A stretch of 64,000 bases of DNA from Nocardia speluncae NBRC 108251 (lineage in GTDB: Bacteria; Actinomycetota; Actinomycetes; Mycobacteriales; Mycobacteriaceae). A model generated the notes under the pieces. The model did no database searches. It worked only from the letters and a program-made list of their open reading frames with translations, and had not been told where the DNA came from. The stretch's first letter is position 1. Every line of letters starts with the position of its first letter. Location of the stretch: NCBI RefSeq assembly GCF_001613245.1, contig NZ_BDBZ01000020.1, forward strand, positions 124,001 through 188,000, in the 5' to 3' direction. Shown here one piece after another: positions 25,291 to 32,787 of this stretch. The position numbers were made by a program, and so were the translations under genes.

Positions 25291-25365
25291 TCACCAGGTG
25301 TTGTACATACCGCCGAACATGTTCAGCATGTTGAGGAAGATGACGTACTTCAGGAAGCCAGGCAT
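25291..25365 (-). CDS. Possible 24-residue hydrophobic, aromatic-rich peptide
   Basis: A tiny frame encodes MPGFLKYVIFLNMLNMFGGM followed by YNTW. One Lys, no acidic residue, four aromatics in the body plus a Tyr-Trp end, and four Met in 24 residues make it look like a membrane-associated small protein rather than noise. The upstream GAGAGAGACC is a weak ribosome site. It lies 88 bases upstream of the SDR gene on the same strand, so it may be the first member of that transcript. No family is recognised. Confidence 0.4.
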   Translation of the reverse strand: MPGFLKYVIFLNMLNMFGGMYNTW

Positions 25366-25618
25366 AGCGGTCTCTCTCGATCGTCGAACTCGGTTCGCCG
25401 GAGGGCGACCATATACCGATTACCCTCCGAACAGGGCGCCACACTCCTAAATGTGTGCGCTCCTGAACATTTCGATTGCCGACGCGAATTCGTTACTGCA
25501 CGGTTCCCGTGCGGCGGCGGTAGCGCCGGCCCGAAAGCCGGACACTGCATCCCGCGCAGGTAGGCAGTTCGCACACCACCGCGGCCCACGGCGGGGGTGG
25601 TTACGGCAGGATCGCGGT

Positions 25619-26272
25619 ATGCAGAGTGAGATCTTCGCCAACGAGAACATGGCCCAGCCCGCGACCGCCCCCGGACTGACCGCGCAGAGTACGAAATCCT
25701 TGAAGTACGCCGTGAACGGTGAATGCCTGGCGCGGCAGGGTTCGATGGTCGCGTTTCGCGGGAACCTGCAATTCGAGAAGAAGGGGCAGGGGGTCGGAAA
25801 GTTCCTGCAGCGCGCGCTCACGGGCGAGGGCGTGCCGCTGATGTCGGTGCGAGGTCAAGGTGAGGCATGGTTCGCGCATTTCGACCGGAACTGTTTCCTG
25901 GTCGACCTGGTGCCCGGCGATGCGCTCACCATCAACGGCCGCAATATTCTGGTATTCGATTCGAGCCTGCAGTACGACATCCGCATGGTGCAGGGTGTCG
26001 GGATGGCCGGCGGCGGGCTGTTCAACTGTGTGTTCACGGGCCAGGGGCGGCTCGGGCTGGTGTGCGCGGGGACACCGATCATCATTCCGGTGCATCCGCA
26101 GGCACCGGTTTTCGTGGACACCGATGCGGTGGTCGGGTGGAGCGCGCAGCTGCAGACCTCGTTGAATCGCTCGCAAACTTTCGGTTCGATGGTCCGTGGC
26201 GGTTCGGGCGAGGCGTTCCAGCTCCGCCTCGACGGTGAAGGGTTCGTCATCGTCCAGCCCAGCGAGGCCTGA
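25619..26272 (+). CDS. AIM24 family (TIGR00266-like) protein
   Basis: A 217-residue beta-rich protein of the AIM24/DUF124 family. Features: an opening LKYAVNGECLARQGSMVAFR, the glycine-rich turn VGKFLQRALTGEGVPLMSVR, GQGEAWFAHF, LVPGDALTINGRNILVFDSS, and the end VFTGQGRLGLVCAGTPIIIP. It belongs to a soluble, double-psi/TRAP-like trimeric fold; its cellular role in bacteria is unknown. The start ATG 25619 gives the conserved N-terminus; the longer frame upstream is unlike the family. It is a single gene. Confidence 0.85.
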   Translation: MQSEIFANENMAQPATAPGLTAQSTKSLKYAVNGECLARQGSMVAFRGNLQFEKKGQGVGKFLQRALTGEGVPLMSVRGQGEAWFAHFDRNCFLVDLVPGDALTINGRNILVFDSSLQYDIRMVQGVGMAGGGLFNCVFTGQGRLGLVCAGTPIIIPVHPQAPVFVDTDAVVGWSAQLQTSLNRSQTFGSMVRGGSGEAFQLRLDGEGFVIVQPSEA

Positions 26273-26325
26273 TCGAAGGTCGGCGCAGACCCCGGAAAAA
26301 AAGTGCTGGAAAATTTCGGCGCGGA

Positions 26326-26352
26326 TGTCGAGAACGTCGTCACGGCTCCGTC
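26326..26352 (+). promoter_or_regulatory. Candidate ECF42-dependent promoter
   Basis: TGTCGA (26326-26331), 17 bases, then CGTC (26349-26352). Published work on ECF42 sigma factors in Streptomyces describes TGTCGA at -35 and CGA/TC at -10, in front of the DGPF gene that neighbours the sigma gene. The match and its position 48 bases before the DGPF start indicate autoregulation. Confidence 0.6.
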
Positions 26353-26400
26353 CCAGGTGTGATCGACCAACCAGGGTCGGACATCCGAAGGGAGAATCCC

Positions 26401-26808
26401 ATGGCCAAGTATCTGCTCCTCAAGCATTACCGCGGCGCCCCGGCATCGGTCAACGATGTGCCGATGGACCGGTGGACACCGGCCGAGATCGAGGCGCATA
26501 TGCAGTACATGCAGAATTTCGCGGACCGGCTGGAGAGCGCCGGCGAATTCGTCGACGGTCAGGCCCTGGCACCGGAGGGCGCCTGGGTCCGCTATGACGG
26601 CGAGGGCAAACCACCGGTCACCGACGGCCCGTTCGCGGAGACCAAAGACCTGATCGCGGGCTGGATGATCATCGACGTCGACTCCTACGACCGCGCCGTG
26701 GAGCTGGCGGGCGAGTTGTCCGCGGCGCCCGGGGCCGGCGGGAAACCGATCCACGAATGGCTCGAGGTCCGCCCGTTCCTGACCGCCCCGCCGACCGTCA
26801 CCGAGTGA
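26401..26808 (+). CDS. YCII/DGPF domain protein, partner of ECF sigma factor
   Basis: A 135-residue protein with a dimeric ferredoxin-like fold. It shows MAKYLLLKHYRG at the start, the signature VTDGPFAETKDLIAGWMIID that names the DGPF family, and an end with PIHEWLEVRPF. ATG 26401 has GGGAGAATCCC before it. These proteins are regularly encoded next to ECF42 sigma factors; their job is not settled, although a role as stress-response product or modulator has been proposed. Its stop shares bases with the sigma gene start (TGATG), so translation is coupled. Confidence 0.9.
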   Translation: MAKYLLLKHYRGAPASVNDVPMDRWTPAEIEAHMQYMQNFADRLESAGEFVDGQALAPEGAWVRYDGEGKPPVTDGPFAETKDLIAGWMIIDVDSYDRAVELAGELSAAPGAGGKPIHEWLEVRPFLTAPPTVTE

Positions 26809-27977
26809 TGACTGCCGACGCGCTGGACACGGGCCGGCTGCGGGACCTGATCCCCGGTGTCCTGGCGGCCCTCGTCCATCGCGGGGCGGATTTCGCGACC
26901 GCGGAGGACGCCGTCCAGGAGGCACTGCTGCGGGCAGTCGATACCTGGCCGGGGCGACAGCCCAACGACCCCAAAGGCTGGCTGATCACCACGGCGTGGC
27001 GGTGTTTCGTGGACCTGGCCCGCTCCGAATCCGCACGACGCAACCGTGAGCTGCGGATGTCCGGGGAACCGGCGGCGGGACCGGTCGCGCCGGTCGACGA
27101 AACGCTGCGACTGTATTTCCTGTGCGCGCATCCGAGCCTCACACCCACCTCGGCGGTGGCGCTGACACTGCGCGCCGTCGGCGGTCTGACCACCCGCCAG
27201 ATCGCGCAGGCATACCTGGTGCCCGAAGCCACCATGGCGCAGCGAATCAGCCGGGCCAAACGCATCGTGAGCGAGGCCCGCCTGGACACTCCCGGGGATC
27301 CGCGCACTGTGCTGCGGGTGCTGTACCTGGTGTTCAACGAGGGATACAGCGGCGATATCGACCTGGCCGCGGAGGCGATCCGGCTGGCCCGCCAGCTCAC
27401 CGCGACCACCGGCGACCCGGAGGCCGCGGGACTGCTGGCACTGTTCCTGCTGCACCATGCCCGGCGCCCGGCCCGCACCCGAGCGGACGGCAGCCTGGTG
27501 CCGTTGGCCGAACAGAACCGCGAGGTGTGGCGGCGTGACCTGATCGCCGAGGGCGTGACCATCCTGCAAGCGGCCCTGGCCCGCGACCGGCTCGGCGAAT
27601 ACCAGGTGCAGGCAGCGATCGCGGCACTGCACGCCGACGCGCAAACAGCCGAGGAGACCGACTGGGTGCAGATCGTCGAATGGTACGACGAGCTGGTCGG
27701 GCTCACCGGCAGCCCGATCGCCCGGCTCAATCGGGCGGTGGCCGTCGGCGAGGCGGACGGCCCACGGGCGGGTCTCGCTGCGCTCGCCGAACTGGACCCG
27801 AAACTCCCCCGCTACACCGCGTCCGCCGCCTACCTCCACGAGCGAGCCGGCGATACCGCCACCGCGGCGCAGCTCTATGTGGAGGCAGCCGACCGAGCGC
27901 AAAACCTCGCCGAACGCAACCACCTCACGCTGCGCGCCGCCGTCCTCCACCAGCGCCTCATGGGCCACGGGAGCTGA
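26808..27977 (+). CDS. ECF sigma factor, ECF42 group, with C-terminal TPR-like extension
   Basis: A 389-residue sigma factor. Region 2 covers about residues 14-75 (HRGADFATAEDAVQEALLRA, PKGWLITTAWRCFVDL). Region 4 (~110-165) includes LTTRQIAQAYLVPEATMAQR, the helix-turn-helix. It then has a ~220-residue C-terminal domain with helical repeats (LYLVFNEGYSGDIDL..., WVQIVEWYDELVGLTGSPIA) that is diagnostic for the group and needed for function in studied members. No anti-sigma gene is present, as usual for ECF42. ATG 26808 overlaps the DGPF stop; GTG 26805 is an alternative. It probably transcribes its own operon from the TGTCGA promoter. Confidence 0.9.
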   Translation: MTADALDTGRLRDLIPGVLAALVHRGADFATAEDAVQEALLRAVDTWPGRQPNDPKGWLITTAWRCFVDLARSESARRNRELRMSGEPAAGPVAPVDETLRLYFLCAHPSLTPTSAVALTLRAVGGLTTRQIAQAYLVPEATMAQRISRAKRIVSEARLDTPGDPRTVLRVLYLVFNEGYSGDIDLAAEAIRLARQLTATTGDPEAAGLLALFLLHHARRPARTRADGSLVPLAEQNREVWRRDLIAEGVTILQAALARDRLGEYQVQAAIAALHADAQTAEETDWVQIVEWYDELVGLTGSPIARLNRAVAVGEADGPRAGLAALAELDPKLPRYTASAAYLHERAGDTATAAQLYVEAADRAQNLAERNHLTLRAAVLHQRLMGHGS

Positions 27978-28025
27978 ACACCCTGAACCCGTGAACAACG
28001 GTTTTGTGGTGACGCGATATACGGA

Positions 28026-28880
28026 TCAGATCCTGCCGTGTTCGCGAAGGGTGCTGATATTGCCCAGGGTCACCACGCCGCGCCATTCCACGGTCTGGCC
28101 GGGCGTGAAGTGCAGGAAGTCGAAATCCCAGCCGCCGTCGTCCAATTGCCCGAGTTCGAGCCGGTCCAGATCCGCGGCGATCGCCTGGTCGTCGAACAAC
28201 GCCCGGCTCGGTGTCGCCGGGCGCGGGGACAGCGCGAGCGGGCCGATCTGCTCGTTTTCGACACCGCCTTCGACCGGCACCGTGCCGTCGTCGCGGATCG
28301 CAGACCGGAAACGTTCGACGGCCGCGGCGGCGCGGGTGGGGTCGGGTACAGCGTCGAGGAATTGCAGCGCGAATTTGACGGTGTAGCCCGCGGGGGCCTC
28401 GACGGCATCGATCCGGTTCCAGCACCACGTTGTCGCCCGGTCGAGCCACGGATGTTGCACACCGAGCTGCCACAAGCCGGCAGCGAGGGCGTAGGTGAGG
28501 AAACCGGCCTCCGGATCCGGCTCCATCCACGGGGCATGCGGGTGACCGGTAGCCGACGGCAGGACGGTCGGCACGCCACCGTCCGCGTCGGCGATACCGG
28601 CGATCCAGTCGGCCAGCCCGGTGACCACGGGGTCACGGGGCGTATCCAGTTCGGCAAGTATTTCCAGCGCGGACAGTGCCGCCGACGGCTGGCTGCCCGG
28701 GCATCGCACATCGGGTTCCAGTGCGTGCCCGAATCCGCCGTCGGGGTTGCGGTAGGCGGCGAGTGCGGTGCGGACGGGGTCGGTGGGGCCGCCATCGAGG
28801 AGCACGGCGAGCCGGTGCCGCTCCAGGACGCGGGCACTGGACTCGATGTACTGCCGGGCCGCTGCGAGATCGATGCTCAT
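28026..28880 (-). CDS. Prenyltransferase/squalene-cyclase-like alpha-toroid protein, function unknown
   Basis: A 284-residue protein built of repeats that resemble the QW-type/alpha-alpha toroid: ALAAYRNPDGGFGHALEPDV, then a second turn DWIAGIADADGGVPT and a third QLDDGGWDFDFLHFTPGQTV. No DxDD (cyclase) or metal-binding prenyltransferase set is evident, so it is likely non-catalytic or has another activity. No signal peptide. It lies 11 bases after the AraC-type gene on the same strand, so the two probably share a transcript. Start ATG 28880; ribosome site weak (CTCCGG). Confidence 0.7.
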   Translation of the reverse strand: MSIDLAAARQYIESSARVLERHRLAVLLDGGPTDPVRTALAAYRNPDGGFGHALEPDVRCPGSQPSAALSALEILAELDTPRDPVVTGLADWIAGIADADGGVPTVLPSATGHPHAPWMEPDPEAGFLTYALAAGLWQLGVQHPWLDRATTWCWNRIDAVEAPAGYTVKFALQFLDAVPDPTRAAAAVERFRSAIRDDGTVPVEGGVENEQIGPLALSPRPATPSRALFDDQAIAADLDRLELGQLDDGGWDFDFLHFTPGQTVEWRGVVTLGNISTLREHGRI

Positions 28881-28891
28881 ACATCCGGAGG

Positions 28892-29599
28892 TTAGGCAGC
28901 GGTGAGTGTGGCGTCTTCCAGAAATCGGACAGGGGTGAGGCCGGTGAGGTGGCGCACCTCATCGGACATATGCGCCTGGCCGGCATAGCCCGCCGCATAC
29001 GCGCGCTCCGCCAGCGATTCCCCGGCTGCCGCGACCAGCCGGCGCAGCCGGGCGACGCGAGCCAGGAATTTGGGCCCGTAACCGACAGCCGCGGTGATCC
29101 GGCGGTTCAGCTGACGCTCGCTGACTCCCAGGTCGGCGGCCACGGCCGAGACCCGCGCGCGGGGAACGACCAATCGGCGCACTGCGGCCCCGACCAGCGG
29201 ATCCGGTTCGGCCTTGCGGTGCAGCACGGCTTCGGTCAGCAACCGGAGCCGTTGCGCCGGGTCCGCGGCTTCGGGGCGATCGGGCCAGTCCGCCGCTGCG
29301 GGCCAGAGATCGGACAGCGGCAACTGCCGATCGCGGACCTCGACGGCGGGCACGCCGAGAACCCGACCGGCCGTTCCCGCCCGCAACCGGAGGCCCCGGA
29401 CCGGTTCGCCGACCGCCGCCCACAGCATCGGCCCGGTATCGGCGCCGACCACCAGCAGGCGCCGGCCGAGCCACACCAGATCGGCACATCCGTCCGGTAC
29501 GACACGCTGCGTGCCGTCGAGGAGAGCGTCGCTTTCCCAAACGCACGCCACCACCGGTTCCAACCCGGCCGGCGGCCGGTACTCGCGGTAAGCGCCCAC
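28892..29599 (-). CDS. AraC family transcriptional regulator
   Basis: A 235-residue regulator. Its N-terminal domain opens with YREYRPPAGLEPVVACVWES and PDGCADLVWL, the pattern of the DUF6597-type AraC sensor domain (as in many actinobacterial one-component regulators). The C-terminal double helix-turn-helix covers ~135-225: VSAVAADLGVSERQLNRRIT and the second ERAYAAGYAGQAHMSDEVRH with LTGLTPVRF. Start GTG 29599. The effector is unknown; its likely target is its own unit with the downstream toroid gene. Confidence 0.85.
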   Translation of the reverse strand: MGAYREYRPPAGLEPVVACVWESDALLDGTQRVVPDGCADLVWLGRRLLVVGADTGPMLWAAVGEPVRGLRLRAGTAGRVLGVPAVEVRDRQLPLSDLWPAAADWPDRPEAADPAQRLRLLTEAVLHRKAEPDPLVGAAVRRLVVPRARVSAVAADLGVSERQLNRRITAAVGYGPKFLARVARLRRLVAAAGESLAERAYAAGYAGQAHMSDEVRHLTGLTPVRFLEDATLTAA

Positions 29600-29663
29600 C
29601 GCTCGACACTAGCCCCCTCCGGGGACCCCCTCCACCGCGCGGGAACGATCGCCGGGCCCGCGA

Positions 29664-30065
29664 TCAGCGCTTTCGGCCCGTTTGCCGCTCGGCGTCGTAG
29701 GCGCGGCGCGCCCGCTCGACCTCTTCGAGGTTGCCCGACCAGTCGGCCAGGGCCGCGAACAGCGGCGCCAAGCTACTACCCAGCTCGCTGATCTCGTAGA
29801 CGACGCGGGGCGGAACCTCCGGATGGTAAGTGCGCGTGATCAACCCGTCGCGCTCGAGTTGCCGGAGCCGCTCGGTCAGCACTTTCGGTGTGATCGTGCT
29901 GATCGACCGCTGAAGTTCGACGAAGCGATGCGGCCCGCGATGGCTCAGCACCCACAGGATCGGTGTGGTCCAGCGACTGAACACCACATCGACCACCGGC
30001 GCGACCGGGCAGGCGTTCTCCGGGGCGACATCCGCGTCCGGCTCCCAGGCAGTGGTTTCGGTCAC
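29664..30065 (-). CDS. HxlR-type winged-helix regulator
   Basis: A 133-residue regulator with the HxlR hallmark order: a Cys near the N-terminus (ENACPVAPVVDVVFSRWTTP), ILWVLSHRGPHRFVELQRSI, the recognition helix TPKVLTERLRQLERDGLITR, and the wing VPPRVVYEISELGSSLAPLF. HxlR proteins often sense electrophiles or redox change through that Cys (here ~Cys19). It starts GTG 30065 and is divergent from an NmrA-like reductase, the typical target. A TAGGTACCTA palindrome in the gap is the probable operator. Confidence 0.88.
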   Translation of the reverse strand: MTETTAWEPDADVAPENACPVAPVVDVVFSRWTTPILWVLSHRGPHRFVELQRSISTITPKVLTERLRQLERDGLITRTYHPEVPPRVVYEISELGSSLAPLFAALADWSGNLEEVERARRAYDAERQTGRKR

Positions 30066-30094
30066 AATAACGCCCGACCTCCAATACTTTCCTC

Positions 30095-30104
30095 TAGGTA
30101 CCTA
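30095..30104. promoter_or_regulatory. Candidate HxlR operator between divergent genes
   Basis: TAGGTACCTA is a perfect 10-base palindrome in the 89-base gap. It is followed by CTACT (30102-30106) and AGTAG (30118-30122), another inverted pair 11 bases apart. HxlR-type proteins often bind GTAC-centred palindromes, so it likely controls both genes. Confidence 0.5.
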
Positions 30105-30154
30105 CTGTCTTTCGAATAGTAGCGTCGCGTCACCGAAGTCGAGAGGAAAAAAAC

Positions 30155-30982
30155 ATGATCGTGGTGACCGGAGCGACAGGCAATATCGGACGACCGCTGG
30201 TACAGGCACTGGCCGCGGCGGGAGCGCAGGTCCGGGCAGTCTCGCGCACAGTGGCCGCAGCGGATATCCCGGCCGGTGCCGAGCATCGGCGGGCCGACCT
30301 TCTGCGGGCCGGCGAACTGGCCCCCGCCCTCGCTGGGGCACGTACCGTATTTCTGCTGGCCTCCGGCGAATTTCTCGGCGCGGGAGGAGATCTCGGCGAA
30401 GTCGTGCAGTCGGTCCGGAGTGCGGGCGGACGCCGGGTGGTACTGCTGTCCTCGCAAGGAGTCGGCACCGGGAATCATCCCGCGGACACGGAAGAAGCGG
30501 TGCGGGATTCCGGTCTCGAGTGGACGATCTTGCGACCGGGGAACTTCGCCTCCAATGCGCTGCAGTGGGCGGAATCGGTGCGCAGCGAGCGAACGATCGC
30601 GGCGCCGTTCGCCGATACCGCACTACCGGTGATCGACCCGGCCGATATCGCCGCAGTAGCCGCCGCAACCCTGCTCGACGACAGCCACGCCGACAAGACC
30701 TACGAGCTCACCGGCCCCGAGCCGGTTTCCCCCAGGCAGCAGGCCGCCGCCCTCGGTGCGGCATTGGGCGAACCGGTGCGGTTCACCGAACTGTCGCGCG
30801 CGCAGGCACGGGAACGGATGATCCGGTTCATTCCCGAACCGGTGGTCGAATCCACACTGGATATGCTCGGCAGCCCGGCTCCCGCGCTCCAACAGGTCAG
30901 CCCGGATATCGAAAGGGTCCTGGGCCGGGCACCGCACACCTTCTCCGAGTGGGTGGCACGCAGCCTGGCGGCGTTCCGGTAA
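30155..30982 (+). CDS. NmrA-like NAD(P)H-binding oxidoreductase/sensor (quinone reductase QorB type)
   Basis: A 275-residue atypical SDR. It has the N-terminal nucleotide motif VTGATGNIGRP, VRAVSR (Arg after strand 2, NADP preference), LLSSQGVGTG, then WTILRPGNFASNALQWAESV (substrate pocket) and the late YELTGPEPVSPRQQAAALG that all NmrA/QorB-like proteins share. No YxxxK active site is seen, as normal for the group. ATG 30155 has GAGAGGA upstream. Paired with the HxlR regulator, it probably responds to quinone or aldehyde stress. Confidence 0.85.
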   Translation: MIVVTGATGNIGRPLVQALAAAGAQVRAVSRTVAAADIPAGAEHRRADLLRAGELAPALAGARTVFLLASGEFLGAGGDLGEVVQSVRSAGGRRVVLLSSQGVGTGNHPADTEEAVRDSGLEWTILRPGNFASNALQWAESVRSERTIAAPFADTALPVIDPADIAAVAAATLLDDSHADKTYELTGPEPVSPRQQAAALGAALGEPVRFTELSRAQARERMIRFIPEPVVESTLDMLGSPAPALQQVSPDIERVLGRAPHTFSEWVARSLAAFR

Positions 30983-30999
30983 CCAGTGATCGGGCCCGG

Positions 31000-31359
31000 T
31001 CAGCGACAACAGTTGGGATCCAGCACCACACACAGGGCGGCGAGCGCGTCGCGGTGGGCACGGTGGGTGACGTTCATACCGTTGCGTTGCGAGGTGACAA
31101 GGCCCGCTTTGCGGAGCTGCGTCAAATGGTGGCTGACGGTGGATTCGGACAGGCCGACCGCGGCGGAGAGCTCGCCACCGTTGGCGCCGGCCACCGGGTC
31201 GGCCAGCAATAGCGACATGAGTTTGACCCGAACCGGGTCGGCGAGCGCTTTCAGGCGGAGCGCGACGTGCAGGGCTGCCTCGTCACCAATGGGACCGGCG
31301 GCCACCGGGGCACAGCAAACCGGTGCGGTCGTATCGATGACGGGTAGCGCTTTCGGCAT
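31000..31359 (-). CDS. arsR: ArsR-type arsenic-responsive repressor
   Basis: A 119-residue ArsR/SmtB-fold repressor. The winged helix reads LKALADPVRVKLMSLLL, LSESTVSHHLTQLRKAGLV, TSQRNGMNVTHRAH. It has paired Cys15-Cys16 in the N-terminal arm, the arrangement described for the Corynebacterium ArsR As(III) site, and a C-terminal VVLDPNCC with a second Cys pair. The CVC helix motif of the enteric type is absent. It is divergent from an ArsI-like gene, with an inverted repeat between them that fits repression of both. The 17-base gap to the NmrA gene stop makes it convergent with that gene. Confidence 0.85.
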   Translation of the reverse strand: MPKALPVIDTTAPVCCAPVAAGPIGDEAALHVALRLKALADPVRVKLMSLLLADPVAGANGGELSAAVGLSESTVSHHLTQLRKAGLVTSQRNGMNVTHRAHRDALAALCVVLDPNCCR

Positions 31360-31382
31360 CCCGCGATTCTACCGTCAGTATT

Positions 31383-31427
31383 GACATATGTCGAAAAGGT
31401 GACACACTCGACCCCGCCACCTTTTCG
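31383..31427. promoter_or_regulatory. Divergent arsR/arsI operator region
   Basis: A 10-base palindrome GACATATGTC (31383-31392) lies next to CGAAAAGGTG (31392-31401), whose exact complement CACCTTTTCG follows at 31418-31427; 16 bases separate these arms. The first palindrome overlaps the hexamer TTGACA (31381), a good -35 box for the plus-strand gene. The layout suggests two ArsR dimer sites covering both promoters. Confidence 0.55.
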
Positions 31428-31455
31428 ATATATGTAACACAACTGGAGGTTCGCG

Positions 31456-31956
31456 ATGTCTCGTGTACAGCTCGCTCTGAATGTCGACGATCTGGAACAG
31501 GCAGTCGGGTTCTACTCGACCCTGTTCGGTGCCGAACCCGCGAAACGCAAACCCGGATATGCGAATTTCGCGATCGACGAGCCGCCGCTGAAACTGGTGC
31601 TTATCGAGAACCCCGGTCAGGGCGGCAGCATGAACCACCTCGGAGTGGAGGTCGAGTCCTCGGACAAGGTCCGCGCCGAGATCGCACGCCTGGCGGCGGC
31701 CGGCCTGTTCACCGAAGAACAGATCGCAACCACGTGTTGCTTCGCCACTCAGGACAAGGTGTGGGTGACCGGACCTGACGCCGAACGCTGGGAGGTCTAC
31801 ACGGTCCTCGCCGATACCGAGCATTTCGGTACCGCGCCCGACTTCGCCGCGACCGACGACCGCGCAGCGGTACAGGCATGCTGTGGTACCGGCAGCAGTG
31901 CTGAAGCCGGCGACGCGGAAGAGGTCGCCTGTTGCACGCCGACCGCCGAACGGTGA
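31456..31956 (+). CDS. arsI: ArsI/CadI-type vicinal oxygen chelate protein (C-As lyase family)
   Basis: A 166-residue glyoxalase/dioxygenase-fold enzyme. SRVQLALNVDDLEQAVGFYS at the start, MNHLGVEV (metal His61), the vicinal cysteines Cys94-Cys95 in TTCCFATQDKVWVTGPD, and RWEVYTV (metal Glu) match ArsI, the Fe(II)-dependent lyase that removes the methyl or phenyl group from trivalent organoarsenicals. The last ~30 residues add extra pairs (ACCGTG, ACCTPT), which could bind As(III). CadI annotation is used for the same family. ATG 31456 has GGAGG upstream and the divergent ArsR is its likely repressor. Confidence 0.87.
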   Translation: MSRVQLALNVDDLEQAVGFYSTLFGAEPAKRKPGYANFAIDEPPLKLVLIENPGQGGSMNHLGVEVESSDKVRAEIARLAAAGLFTEEQIATTCCFATQDKVWVTGPDAERWEVYTVLADTEHFGTAPDFAATDDRAAVQACCGTGSSAEAGDAEEVACCTPTAER

Positions 31957-32082
31957 ACCCCGTGCCGCGATCCGGGCACAGCAGACCGCACCCGACCCGA
32001 GCAGCTGTTTGCCGGAGGAAACGCGGGTAATCCGCTCCCGATATGCCGGGACACGGCAATCCGTACGACGGGAACGGAAACT

Positions 32083-32781
32083 ATGAACGACTCCACCGGC
32101 AACGGCATGTTCGTCGACGAGGAAGTGCGGATACCCGCCGGCGATATCCATCTCGACGCCCGGATCCGGCTGCCCGCGCCGGACTGCGGAATCGTCGTTT
32201 TCGCGCACGGCACCGGCAGTGGCAGGCACAGTCCACGCAATCGGCATGTGGCCGCCGCGCTCGAGCGAGCCGGACTCGGCACCGTCCTGCTCGATCTGCT
32301 CACGACTGAGGAAGAGCACCGCGACCTGAGCACCCGCGAGCTTCGGTTCGACATACCGCTGCTGTCCGGCCGGCTGACGGCAACCGTGGACCGGCTGGCC
32401 GGGCAGGCGGCAACCGCCGAGAACCCGGTCGGCCTGTTCGGTGCCAGCACCGGTGCGGCGGCCGCACTCCGCTCTGCCGCCGAGCGCCCGGCCGCAGTCC
32501 ACGCCGTTGTCTCCCGCGGCGGCCGCCCGGACCTCGCGGGCGACGCCCTCTCCCGAGTCCGGACACCCACCCTGCTCATCGTCGGCGGCGCAGACCACAT
32601 GGTTCTGGATCTCAACCGGGACGCCCAGCAGCATATGACCGTGCGTCCACGGCTGGAGATCGTGCCGGATGCCACGCATCTGTTCGAGGAACCCGGCACA
32701 CTCGACCGGGTCGCCACGCTCGCGACCGACTGGTTCCTGGCCCACCTCGGCACCGCACCCACAGCGAGCCCTGCGTCGTGA
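32083..32781 (+). CDS. Dienelactone-hydrolase-like alpha/beta hydrolase
   Basis: A 232-residue hydrolase. FAHGTGSGRHSPRN forms the oxyanion region, Ser in LFGASTGAAAA the nucleophile, Asp in IVGGADHMVLDLN the acid, and His in VPDATHLFEEPG the base. This variant (HGTGSGRHSPRN, with NRHVAAALERAGLGTVLLDL) is common as a stand-alone or phosphoribosyltransferase-fused protein in actinobacteria; its substrate is unknown. It follows ArsI on the same strand by 126 bases, so it may belong to the arsenic unit, but no functional link is known. Start ATG 32083. Confidence 0.8.
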   Translation: MNDSTGNGMFVDEEVRIPAGDIHLDARIRLPAPDCGIVVFAHGTGSGRHSPRNRHVAAALERAGLGTVLLDLLTTEEEHRDLSTRELRFDIPLLSGRLTATVDRLAGQAATAENPVGLFGASTGAAAALRSAAERPAAVHAVVSRGGRPDLAGDALSRVRTPTLLIVGGADHMVLDLNRDAQQHMTVRPRLEIVPDATHLFEEPGTLDRVATLATDWFLAHLGTAPTASPAS

Positions 32782-32787
32782 GCCGGG

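Noticed and set aside
26685..27998. A 437-codon minus-strand frame opposite the ECF sigma gene
   Set aside because: No motifs; the sigma factor on the plus strand is unmistakable.
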